Shown here piece after piece: positions 37,031 through 44,780 of a DNA stretch of 64,000 nt (positions are counted from its first letter, which is position 1; each line of letters starts with the position of its first letter). The DNA is from Crocinitomicaceae bacterium. GTDB lineage: Bacteria > Bacteroidota > Bacteroidia > Flavobacteriales_D > Crocinitomicaceae. The translations under genes were made by a program, and so were the position numbers. The notes under the pieces were generated by a model that made no database searches, had not been told where the DNA came from, and was given only the letters and a program-made list of their open reading frames with translations. The DNA lies in contig JAURMC010000013.1 in NCBI GenBank assembly GCA_030830895.1, positions 62,001 to 126,000 of the forward strand. The letters are read 5' to 3'.

Positions 37031-37945
37031 TTATTTCAAATAAATTAAAATGGTAATTAAGGCAAACATACCTGGCACGGCAAGCGCAAAGAGTTTACCA
37101 GCGCCATTTATAAGCGGTGTGTATCGTTTGTGGTTTAATCCAAGAGATTGAAATCCAGAAGCAAAGCCATGCCATAAGTGGAATGAAAGTACCGCCATTG
37201 AAACTACGTATAATAGCAAATATGCAAGGGCCAATTCGTTTTTATCTGGATTGAAAAAGTCCATTACTACAGTATGCAAATCTTTGTACCCATCCGCGAT
37301 TTTTAAATCGGTGTCCTTGTCATATAATTCTTGATGATTTTTTATTTTAAACATGCAGGAGTCAGCACTATTAATTAAGGGCTGACCAGTTCGTAAATCG
37401 TAGTACATGCCAGAATTCTCTTCTTTTACACTGAAGGGCATGTAGTCTCCTTTAGTCGTTAAGATGTAAGTGAACTTAATTCGTTGTTGCATTTGCTCTT
37501 TAGTGATGGTTTTATAATGTAAAGGAATGTCTTCTTTAATTTTTGCCCGCCACCAAAAATTCGCCATATGTGTCACAATGAATACTAAAATCAATGTGCC
37601 TAAAACCGCCATATAACGTGACGGAAACGAACTGTTTGCACTTGGTTTGGTATATGCATAACCGAGAGGGCGAGCTTTTTTGTTTTGATAGGTTAAATAA
37701 AAGCCATGAATTGCATGAAATATAATTGAGAAATAAGTCACGTAAGAAAGCACCTTAATAAATGGGTTGTGTGCCATAAAATAGGCGTATTCATTGAAGG
37801 CTCTTCGCCCTTCTTCACCAGTTTTGAGAATAAGTTGCATGTTTCCTGCTAAGTGACCAACTAGGAAAGAGCACAGAAAAAGTCCCGTAAGGGCCATCCA
37901 AACTTTCTTAATGATGGATGATGAAAAAGCGGTTCGTACAGACAT
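37031..37945 (-). CDS. sdhC: Succinate dehydrogenase cytochrome b subunit with large loop insert
   Basis: 304 residues, five membrane helices (about 14-38, 62-82, 110-132, 236-258, 283-303). Candidate heme ligands are His31, His77/His80, His126 and His256/His259 (FHLWHG). It fits the b558 family, usually about 220-230 residues; here a hydrophilic stretch of about 90 residues (about 134-222) lies between helices 3 and 4. First gene of the operon, with a TAACTTTG box at 37967-37974. Confidence 0.9.
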   Translation of the reverse strand: MSVRTAFSSSIIKKVWMALTGLFLCSFLVGHLAGNMQLILKTGEEGRRAFNEYAYFMAHNPFIKVLSYVTYFSIIFHAIHGFYLTYQNKKARPLGYAYTKPSANSSFPSRYMAVLGTLILVFIVTHMANFWWRAKIKEDIPLHYKTITKEQMQQRIKFTYILTTKGDYMPFSVKEENSGMYYDLRTGQPLINSADSCMFKIKNHQELYDKDTDLKIADGYKDLHTVVMDFFNPDKNELALAYLLLYVVSMAVLSFHLWHGFASGFQSLGLNHKRYTPLINGAGKLFALAVPGMFALITILIYLK

Positions 37946-37966
37946 AAGTATTTAAATTATCAGGTG

Positions 37967-37974
37967 CAAAGTTA
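37967..37974 (-). promoter_or_regulatory. -7 box TAACTTTG for the sdh operon
   Basis: Perfect TAnnTTTG match on the minus strand, 21 bases before the sdhC ATG. Confidence 0.5.
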
Positions 37975-38021
37975 AGGCTTAGAACAATCGAATAAAAATT
38001 AGGTTTTTATTTATATTCATT

Positions 38022-38915
38022 TTAGATAAGGAGGGTGGTTTTTGTTTCTGTAACTTTCAATACCGCGGTTCTTCCCAAAATAATGGCTTGATTATCTTTG
38101 ATGTGCCCAACCGGAAGTTCGAAGGCTACAGGTATTCCTAAATCTTGAACCTTTTCAAGGACTAACTCTTTAATGGTTTTTCCAAACGGAACATCGGTGT
38201 CTTCTATTTCCGTAAATCCTCCCAATACCAGGCCATTAATTTGTTTAAACGCACCCGAAAGCTCCAACGAATTGAGCATTCGATCAATTTTGTACACATG
38301 TTCTCCGACATCCTCAAGCACTAAAACCTTGTTTTTAAACGAATAGGATAAGGAGGTTCCTAATAAACTCGTAACAATAGCCATGTTTCCCCCCACCAAT
38401 TCCCCCAGGGCATCCCCTGCAATATTCTCTGAAACATAAGGAGCCTCTAATGTATAGGACGCTCCAAACAGGGTGTTTTTAAGCGTTTCTTTTGCCGCAT
38501 CCGATCCCTCAACAATCCCTAAGGGCATGATGCCGTGTATGCTCTCTATTCCTAGCCGATGTATCTTTTGATGAAAAACAGTTATATCGCTAAACCCAAT
38601 AACCCACTTTGGAAATTTTTTAAATAAATCCCAATTTAAGCGCTCCACAAGCCGAACACACCCATATCCGCCTCGGGCGCATAGTATGGCTTTAATACTT
38701 GGGTCGTCTAATCCAATTTGAAAATCAGCCAACCGCTCTTCATCGCTGCCGGAAAAATAATGGAATTGCCCTAAACAGTGCGGAGAGATCCGAACGTTTA
38801 ACCCCCAAGATTCGAGCGTTTTTTTTGCCGCGAATATAAACGATTCTTCAATTGCTTTAGCTGGCGCGGTAATGTAAACAGTGTCGCCAGATTTGAGACA
38901 TGGCGGTTCAATCAT
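38022..38915 (-). CDS. LD-carboxypeptidase (MccF/LdcA family S66)
   Basis: 297 residues. The nucleophile is the Ser in GFSDITVFH, with Glu in LEDVGEHVYK and His in PVGHIKDNQ, the Ser-Glu-His triad of S66. ARGGYGCVRL precedes the nucleophile. It trims tetrapeptides during muropeptide recycling; MccF-like resistance roles exist in the same family. The gene overlaps ispD by 4 bases. Confidence 0.88.
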   Translation of the reverse strand: MIEPPCLKSGDTVYITAPAKAIEESFIFAAKKTLESWGLNVRISPHCLGQFHYFSGSDEERLADFQIGLDDPSIKAILCARGGYGCVRLVERLNWDLFKKFPKWVIGFSDITVFHQKIHRLGIESIHGIMPLGIVEGSDAAKETLKNTLFGASYTLEAPYVSENIAGDALGELVGGNMAIVTSLLGTSLSYSFKNKVLVLEDVGEHVYKIDRMLNSLELSGAFKQINGLVLGGFTEIEDTDVPFGKTIKELVLEKVQDLGIPVAFELPVGHIKDNQAIILGRTAVLKVTETKTTLLI

Positions 38916-39580
38916 TGAGTGGTTAATAAGTGGGTTGCAAGCATTAAATCTGTGGGCGTAGTGATTTTGATGTTCTCAGCGTTCCCTGAAACGGTATGAA
39001 TCGTTACTCCCGTTTGCTCCACCAAACGCGCATCATCTGTAACTGTTTGGTTGAATGGATGTTCATAGGCGGCATGAAGGTGTTCTAAATGAAAACACTG
39101 AGGCGTTTGTACCTTCATAAACAAAGCGCGGTCCACGGCCTCTGTTCCACTAGATGTTTTATGTCGAAGTGATTCCGTGAGCTCAATCACCGGAATAACA
39201 GCAGCGTGATTAACGATTGATTCACAGAGGCGTTCAATCGTTTGTTTTGACACAAATGGACGCACCGCATCGTGAACACCCACCCAAGGTGTTGTCACTT
39301 TTTGTAAGGCATTTTTAACAGAGTCGTACCGTTCTTTCCCCCCCTCAACAATGGTGCATCGATCATGTAAACCAGCGTCTTTTAAAAAGGGAGCCAAGTA
39401 TTCTACCCATTCCGTAGCCATTGCTATTATAAATTTTGGCTGATTAAAATGCTTATCCAGGGCCTTCAGAGTGTAAATAAGAATCGGGTGTCCGGCAATT
39501 TCAAGGTATTGCTTCGGACGATTTGCCCCTATGCGACTACCAACCCCTCCAGCAGGGACAATAAGCGTCCATTTGTTCAT
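38912..39580 (-). CDS. ispD: 2-C-methyl-D-erythritol 4-phosphate cytidylyltransferase
   Basis: 222 residues. It forms CDP-methylerythritol in the MEP pathway, the same pathway as ispG in this window. The nucleotide loop PAGGVGSRIGANRPKQY, GVHDAVRPF and TDDARLVE are IspD blocks. Start ATG 39580 is used; the TTG at 39586 lies in the promoter box. Confidence 0.95.
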   Translation of the reverse strand: MNKWTLIVPAGGVGSRIGANRPKQYLEIAGHPILIYTLKALDKHFNQPKFIIAMATEWVEYLAPFLKDAGLHDRCTIVEGGKERYDSVKNALQKVTTPWVGVHDAVRPFVSKQTIERLCESIVNHAAVIPVIELTESLRHKTSSGTEAVDRALFMKVQTPQCFHLEHLHAAYEHPFNQTVTDDARLVEQTGVTIHTVSGNAENIKITTPTDLMLATHLLTTQ

Positions 39581-39583
39581 GGT

Positions 39584-39591
39584 CAAAATTA
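39584..39591 (-). promoter_or_regulatory. -7 box TAATTTTG abutting ispD
   Basis: Perfect TAnnTTTG match on the minus strand, with 3 bases (ACC) before the ATG at 39580. Predicts a leaderless message. Confidence 0.6.
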
Positions 39592-39646
39592 ATAATAATC
39601 CCGAATGGATTTCGCATTCGAATTAAGCTTATTTGAGGGCTTTTTC

Positions 39647-39654
39647 TACCTTTG
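39647..39654 (+). promoter_or_regulatory. -7 box TACCTTTG for cysS
   Basis: Perfect TAnnTTTG match, 19 bases before the GTG start at 39674. It lies inside the longer reading frame that begins at 39605, so that earlier start is unlikely. Confidence 0.55.
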
Positions 39655-39673
39655 TGTAAATCAAATCAAACGC

Positions 39674-41137
39674 GTGAAGTCAGACCACCAACTCGTTATT
39701 TATAATAGTTTATCTGGAAAAAAGGAAAAGTTCGTGCCCTTACATGAAGACCACGTAGGCATGTATGTGTGTGGACCAACACTTTACAGTGAACCTCACA
39801 TGGGAAACATGCGCACCTTTATTAATTTTGATTTTATTTATCGGTGCCTTCTGTATTTAGGATACAAGGTAAAATATGTGCGGAATATTACAGATGCCGG
39901 ACACATCACTAATAGTGCTGGTCAGGAAGTAGATAGCATTGGTTCGGCTGCTCGCACTGCGCAGGTTCAACCCTTAGAAATTGTTTATACATACAACGTT
40001 AAGTTTCAGGAATTACAACGGATTTATAACCTGATGCCCCCAAGTATTGAGCCTGCGGCAACAGCGCACATCCAAGAACAGATCGAAGTGATTGAGCAAA
40101 TCATTGAAAACGGCTTCGCATATGTAGTGAATGGCTCTGTATATTTTGATGTAAAAACCTATATGCAAGCCCATAATTATGGGATTCTCAGCGGAAGAAA
40201 AGTGGATGAATTAGAGCAAGAAACCCGTGCATTAAATGCTCAAGAGGAAAAACGATTTTTTGCGGATTTTGCACTTTGGAAAAAAGCTAATCCAGAGGAC
40301 ATGCAAGTGTGGCGTTCACCTTGGGGTAATGGAAATCCGGGATGGCACATTGAATGCACGGCCATGTCTACCAAGTATTTAGGCGAGCGGTTCGATATAC
40401 ACGGCGGAGGCTTAGATTTGAAATTTCCGCATCATGAAGATGAAATTGCGCAAAACTGCGGCTCGTTTGGATGCAATCCCGCACAGTACTGGATGCACGC
40501 AAACATGCTCAATGTAAATGGACAAAAAATGAGTAAGTCTTTTGGAAATTATTTCCTTCCGAAAGAAATTGTAGAAGGAACATCAACGCTTTTTACAAAA
40601 CCTTACCCCTCAGCGGTTGTACGCTTTTTCATGTTGCAAGCACACTATCGAAGTACCTTAGACATCACAGAAGAAGCACTCAATGCGTCTGAAAAAGGAT
40701 TTGAACGCCTCATGGAAGGACTTTCCCTATTGGAAAAGCTAACACCAAGTAGTTCGTCTTCGTTTGAGGTAGCGAAGGTGTTAAGTGCGGCAGAAGCTGC
40801 GATATGCGATGATTTTAATGCACCGATATTAATCGCTTCCTTATTTGATGCGGTAAAATATATTCATGCTATAAATGAAGGAAAAGAACAATTAACCCAA
40901 GAAGACTTATTGAGGTTTACCCAAGCTATGACAACTTTTGTTCAGGATGTATTGGGAATAGAGCCTTCAAAAAAGGAAGAAAACCAACGGCTTTCTGATG
41001 TAATGGATATGGTGATTACTTTGCGTCAACAAGCTCGTGAAAAAAAAGATTGGACCGCCTCCGATATGATTCGGGATGGGCTTGCCAAAGCCGGTATTCA
41101 AATTAAAGACAGTAAAGAAGGAACCTCATGGTCGTAA
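39674..41137 (+). CDS. cysS: Cysteinyl-tRNA synthetase
   Basis: 487 residues from GTG 39674. Class I synthetase. YVCGPTLYSEPHMGNMR holds the HIGH-like motif (HMGN) and a zinc Cys; GWHIECTAMS carries another zinc Cys; GQKMSKSFGN is KMSKS. The chosen start follows a promoter box and matches the usual length. The earlier ATG at 39605 would add 23 unconserved residues. Confidence 0.94.
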   Translation: MKSDHQLVIYNSLSGKKEKFVPLHEDHVGMYVCGPTLYSEPHMGNMRTFINFDFIYRCLLYLGYKVKYVRNITDAGHITNSAGQEVDSIGSAARTAQVQPLEIVYTYNVKFQELQRIYNLMPPSIEPAATAHIQEQIEVIEQIIENGFAYVVNGSVYFDVKTYMQAHNYGILSGRKVDELEQETRALNAQEEKRFFADFALWKKANPEDMQVWRSPWGNGNPGWHIECTAMSTKYLGERFDIHGGGLDLKFPHHEDEIAQNCGSFGCNPAQYWMHANMLNVNGQKMSKSFGNYFLPKEIVEGTSTLFTKPYPSAVVRFFMLQAHYRSTLDITEEALNASEKGFERLMEGLSLLEKLTPSSSSSFEVAKVLSAAEAAICDDFNAPILIASLFDAVKYIHAINEGKEQLTQEDLLRFTQAMTTFVQDVLGIEPSKKEENQRLSDVMDMVITLRQQAREKKDWTASDMIRDGLAKAGIQIKDSKEGTSWS

Positions 41138-41138
41138 T

Positions 41139-41663
41139 ATGGTACTAATTAAATCATGTAGGGGAAACACTCCTGTTTTTGGGGAAAATTGCTACCTCGC
41201 AGAGAATGCCACCGTAGTTGGCGATGTAGTGATGGGAGATCACTGTTCGGTATGGTTCAATGCCGTAGTTCGTGGCGACGTAAACAGCATACGCATCGGA
41301 AATCACGTAAATATTCAAGATGGAGCCGTGTTGCATTGTACCTTTGAAAAAACGACACTTACCATCGGAAATTCAGTATCTATAGGACACAACGCGTTAG
41401 TACATGGCTGTAAGATCGATGATTTTGTGTTGGTGGGAATGGGAGCCATTGTAATGGATAATTGCCACATTGGATCCAATTGTATTATTGCTGCAGGAGC
41501 GGTATTACTTGAGGGCACCCACGTTGAATCATGGAGCATTTATGCCGGAGTGCCTGCCAAAAAAGTAAAAACCCTTTCTCCAGAGCTTTTTGCGGGCGAG
41601 GTAGAACGAATCAGTAAGAATTACGTACGCTACGCTAGCTGGTTCACCGATGAGGAATCTTAA
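41139..41663 (+). CDS. Gamma-class carbonic anhydrase-like hexapeptide protein
   Basis: 174 residues from ATG 41139, 1 base after the cysS stop. Left-handed beta-helix built from hexapeptide repeats (TVVGDVVMGDHCSVWFNAVV). Metal-site histidines appear in LHCT and GHNALVHGC, and RGDVNSIRIG and NIQDGAVLH are typical of the YrdA/PaaY group. It may be a carbonic anhydrase or an uncharacterised relative. Confidence 0.85.
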   Translation: MVLIKSCRGNTPVFGENCYLAENATVVGDVVMGDHCSVWFNAVVRGDVNSIRIGNHVNIQDGAVLHCTFEKTTLTIGNSVSIGHNALVHGCKIDDFVLVGMGAIVMDNCHIGSNCIIAAGAVLLEGTHVESWSIYAGVPAKKVKTLSPELFAGEVERISKNYVRYASWFTDEES

Positions 41664-41697
41664 GGCTTTTTTTTGTTAATTTGTTAAAATTTTTACC

Positions 41698-42135
41698 ATG
41701 AAAAATCTTACTCTGTTTGTTCTAACCCTTGTTTTAGCCGTTTCATGTGCTAAATATCCTGAAGGAGGCTTGCGAAAATTAGCGAAGGGACACATCATAG
41801 GCGAATGGAAAATGAATGCGTATTTTATGAATGGTTTTGATTTTAGCGACACCGTTTTGGTGCAAAACTTCAAAGAAACGTTCAATGAAGGAGGCACGTT
41901 TGAACGAGTATATACAGACACCTCTGGCATAGGCCATGTTTATGGTGGCGGATGGGATATCGCAGGAGAACGCACGGTTTTAAAAATATTCGCAGACAGC
42001 ACCTATAAATTAAGCCCAATGTTAAACAATACCGCTACAAACTTTACCATAGACCGACTCACAAAAGCAGATTTATGGTATTCTTTTGAGTCAAGCAACG
42101 GAACCCACCAATTACGATTTAGTAAGATAAAATAA
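41698..42135 (+). CDS. Lipocalin-like lipoprotein
   Basis: 145 residues. The signal sequence ends VSCAK (Cys17), a lipobox, so lipidation is expected. The rest is beta-strand rich with GEWKMNAYFMNG and FNEGGTFERVY, the pattern of small lipocalin-like lipoproteins of Bacteroidota. Function unknown. Three bases before pepP. Confidence 0.65.
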   Translation: MKNLTLFVLTLVLAVSCAKYPEGGLRKLAKGHIIGEWKMNAYFMNGFDFSDTVLVQNFKETFNEGGTFERVYTDTSGIGHVYGGGWDIAGERTVLKIFADSTYKLSPMLNNTATNFTIDRLTKADLWYSFESSNGTHQLRFSKIK

Positions 42136-42138
42136 GGC

Positions 42139-43434
42139 ATGAAATACCATCAAATAGACCGGGAGCTCTTCGTAAATAACCGTGCTAAGTTTACACAACA
42201 CATGGTATCAAATACCCTGGCGGTATTTAATTCGAATGATATTTATCCAATTAGTGCCGATGGCACCATGCCCTTTCAGCAGCACCGGGATATCTTCTAT
42301 TTATCTGGAGTCGATCAAGAGGAGTCTGTTTTGGTGTTGTTTCCTATGGCAAGCAATCCAGCGCATAGAGAAATCTTGTTTTTACGAGAAACCAATGAAA
42401 CTATTGCGATTTGGGAAGGAGAGAAACTCACCAAAGCCAAAGCCTATGAAACTTCTGGCATAAAAACCGTGTACTGGTTAAATCAGTTTCCTACCATCTT
42501 TAAGCAATTAATGGCGGAAGCCGAAGGGATTTACTTAAATACCAACGAACACCTTCGTGCAAAAACAGAGGTGGAAACTCGCGAAGACCGGTTTATCAAG
42601 CAAGTCAAAACGGATTATCCTGCCCATCAGGTGTATAAATCGGCGCCGATTCTACATAAAACAAGATCGATTAAGGAAGCCGTGGAGTTAGCTTTGATGC
42701 AAACTGCATGCGATATTACGGAGAACGGATTTCGACGCGTATTAGGCTTTGTAAAACCAGGTGTTTGGGAATATGAGATCGAAGCGGAATTTGCGCATGA
42801 GTTTCTAAGAAACCGTTCACAAGGGTTTGCCTACACGCCCATCATTGCTTCGGGAAAAAATGCTTGTGTATTGCATTATATTGAAAACAACCAACCCTGT
42901 CAAGACGGGGACGTAATACTTTTGGATGTGGGGGCAGAATATGCCAATTATTCCTCCGATTTAACGCGCTGTATTCCTGTGAGCGGAAGGTTTACCCCCC
43001 GTCAAAAAGCGGTGTACAACGCGGTACTTCACGTGAAAAAAGAAGCCACGAAATTATTAGTACCAGGCACCATCATGGCGGAATACCATAAGCAGGTGGG
43101 AACCTTAATGGAAGAGCAACTGGTGAACTTGGGACTGATTTCAATGGACGATATTAAAAACCAAGATGATGCATGGCCGGCGTACAAGAAATATTTCATG
43201 CACGGAACGTCGCATTTCCTTGGCTTAGACACCCACGATGTGGGTCTTTGGCACGAACCGATTCAAGCCAACATGGTGTTTACCGTAGAACCGGGGATTT
43301 ATATTCCTGAAGAAGGCTTAGGCATTCGCTTAGAAGATGACGTGGTGGTTCAGGCAAACGGTGCGCCACACAATTTGATGCGTAACATTCCGATAGAAGC
43401 AGAGGCCATCGAGGAGTTGATGAACCGTGGCTAA
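42139..43434 (+). CDS. pepP: Xaa-Pro aminopeptidase
   Basis: 431 residues, M24B. Metal ligands: Asp in LLDVGAEYANYSSDLTR (two Asp), His in HGTSHFLGLDTHDVG, Glu in TVEPGIYIPEEG and Glu in IRLEDDVVV. The N-terminal domain (1-170) matches the creatinase-like N domain. Removes N-terminal residues before proline. Overlaps the next gene by 8 bases. Confidence 0.95.
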   Translation: MKYHQIDRELFVNNRAKFTQHMVSNTLAVFNSNDIYPISADGTMPFQQHRDIFYLSGVDQEESVLVLFPMASNPAHREILFLRETNETIAIWEGEKLTKAKAYETSGIKTVYWLNQFPTIFKQLMAEAEGIYLNTNEHLRAKTEVETREDRFIKQVKTDYPAHQVYKSAPILHKTRSIKEAVELALMQTACDITENGFRRVLGFVKPGVWEYEIEAEFAHEFLRNRSQGFAYTPIIASGKNACVLHYIENNQPCQDGDVILLDVGAEYANYSSDLTRCIPVSGRFTPRQKAVYNAVLHVKKEATKLLVPGTIMAEYHKQVGTLMEEQLVNLGLISMDDIKNQDDAWPAYKKYFMHGTSHFLGLDTHDVGLWHEPIQANMVFTVEPGIYIPEEGLGIRLEDDVVVQANGAPHNLMRNIPIEAEAIEELMNRG

Positions 43435-44206
43435 GGGGCTGCATTACGAATTATTCGGCGAAGGACCGATTACCATTTTTTTGCATGGGTTTTTAGAGTC
43501 TTCCACCATGTGGGAACCCCTGAATTTGACCGAACTTCCAGGAACCAAGCTACTTATTGACCTTCCGGGCCATGGAAAATCTCCCTTGTCCGATCCGAGT
43601 GAGATTCCGTCTATGAAATTCATGGCCGATGAGGTAGGGCGAGTACTTGCCAATTTGAAGATCGACTCCTACCGTGTGCTTGGACACAGCATGGGCGGTT
43701 ATGTCGCCTTGGAGCTCTTTGCCAATACCCCAAAAGGTATCTCAAAGCCTAACCATGTTACCTTGTTAAATTCGAATTGTTGGTCCGACAGCGAGGCCAA
43801 ACGGGCCGATCGCCTTCGGGTGGCCGAAATCGCCTTCTCCGGTAAGGAACTTTTTATTAATGAAGCCATCCCCAACCTGTTTGCACGGCCCGAGGAATTT
43901 CAAAAGGAAATAGCGGCCTTGAAACAAGAAGCGAAGGCGATGTCCTCGGAAGCGATTGCCTATGCGGCCTTGGCCATGCGCACACGCACCGATTATACGG
44001 AGCTTGTTTTAAAGAATCCAGCCTGCTTCAAGATAATTCACGGCGCACTGGACCGCTTGGTGAGCGTTGAGGAGTTGCACCAACGGTTAATGCTCGCGGC
44101 AGGACAAGCTGCACCGGAAATTATCATCCTCCCCAACGCGGGCCACATGGCTCACTGGGAAGCCACGGAGGAGGTGGTTAGGGGGGGTAATCCAGCTGCC
44201 GAATAA
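43427..44206 (+). CDS. Alpha/beta hydrolase
   Basis: 259 residues. Oxyanion motif LHGFLESSTMW, nucleophile Ser in GHSMGGYVAL, Asp in GALDRLVS and His in NAGHMAHWEA. Similar to 2-succinyl-6-hydroxy-cyclohexadiene carboxylate synthase-like and esterase-like hydrolases; the substrate is unknown. The 3' end is GC-rich and contains a run of seven G (about 44184-44190) just before the stop. Confidence 0.8.
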   Translation: MAKGLHYELFGEGPITIFLHGFLESSTMWEPLNLTELPGTKLLIDLPGHGKSPLSDPSEIPSMKFMADEVGRVLANLKIDSYRVLGHSMGGYVALELFANTPKGISKPNHVTLLNSNCWSDSEAKRADRLRVAEIAFSGKELFINEAIPNLFARPEEFQKEIAALKQEAKAMSSEAIAYAALAMRTRTDYTELVLKNPACFKIIHGALDRLVSVEELHQRLMLAAGQAAPEIIILPNAGHMAHWEATEEVVRGGNPAAE

Positions 44207-44332
44207 CTTATACCGAGAAATTTAAATACATATTGTTGGTCCGATACTTAAAAGCTCTGGGATGAAGCATTTAGTTTTTTAATTGGCTAGGGATTACTCC
44301 CTAAGGTTTGTTAACGTTAAGGAGGGTGCTTC

Positions 44333-44358
44333 AAAGCTTAGCAGCTTTACCTTTTTTT
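44333..44358 (+). terminator. Terminator-like hairpin after the pepP-hydrolase run
   Basis: AAAGCT-TAGC-AGCTTT (6 base pairs) followed by ACC and TTTTTTT on the plus strand. Plausible intrinsic terminator, about 130 bases after the hydrolase stop. Confidence 0.45.
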
Positions 44359-44439
44359 GCTTTTTCATTCGCCTCAAAAGTTAATTCATTGAGTTTTGGG
44401 ATTATGTGTTTAGCGCATGAACCCGGGAAGATGGAGCCT

Positions 44440-44572
44440 CAAAGCCATCAAAAGCTAAGCTTGCACCGAAGTCTCACCCTTTCTTTTTTGTTTTTTTAGG
44501 TTGTTAAAGCGAGCTTTACCACCGTTCTAAAAGCAAAAAAGCCAGCCTTTTGGCTAGCTTTTGATGGCTTTG
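44440..44572. repeat. 18-base inverted repeat overlapping the tRNA-Ser 3' end
   Basis: CAAAGCCATCAAAAGCTA at 44440-44457 is the exact reverse complement of 44555-44572. The right arm covers the last bases of the tRNA CCA end and half of its terminator. The arms are 97 bases apart. Confidence 0.7.
44534..44562 (-). terminator. Intrinsic terminator of tRNA-Ser
   Basis: On the minus strand, AGCTAGCC-AAAA-GGCTGGCT is an 8-pair stem with one GU pair, followed by TTTTT. It lies directly after the tRNA gene. Confidence 0.75.
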
Positions 44573-44661
44573 GCGGAGAGAGAGGGATTCGAACCCTCGA
44601 TACACTTTTGGCGTATACACACTTTCCAGGCGTGCTCCTTCAACCACTCGGACACCTCTCC
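44571..44661 (-). tRNA. tRNA-Ser (anticodon GGA), CCA encoded
   Basis: Minus strand 91 bases including CCA. Acceptor GGAGAGG pairs with TCTCTCC; D-arm GTCCGAGTGGTTGAAGGAGC; anticodon loop with GGA between C-T and A-A; a long variable arm; and the T-arm GGGTTCGAATCCC. The long variable arm and GGA anticodon identify serine (reads UCU/UCC). Confidence 0.93.
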
Positions 44662-44780
44662 ATACAAGGACAAAGGTATTTCAATTTTTTGGTGAAACAA
44701 AACCTTACCTACCCTGGTAAATAATTTCCTGTTTTTTATTGAAGACATGCCTATTTCCTATAAATTAGCAAAATTTTTCA

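Larger units (their letters stand above)
44207..44570. other. Gene-free structured stretch
   Basis: No convincing gene: the only reading frame (44308-44499) has no recognised family and atypical composition. It holds a small hairpin (44289-44302), a palindrome TTAACGTTAA (44311-44320), two terminator-like hairpins, a 14-base-pair long-range stem (44325-44342 with 44454-44467, one 4-base bulge), and one arm of an inverted repeat with the tRNA-Ser 3' flank. See the separate entries. Confidence 0.5.

Noticed and set aside
39605..39673. 23-residue N-terminal extension of cysS
   Set aside because: It contains the cysS promoter box and is not conserved; the GTG at 39674 gives the normal start.
44184..44206. 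Possible frameshift at the G7 run near the hydrolase C-terminus
   Set aside because: The alternative frame adds only about a dozen unconserved residues, and the length and catalytic residues of the present frame fit the family, so no change is needed; sequencing error cannot be excluded.
44308..44499. 63-codon frame in the gene-free stretch
   Set aside because: No family, odd composition and overlap with structured elements; more likely non-coding.
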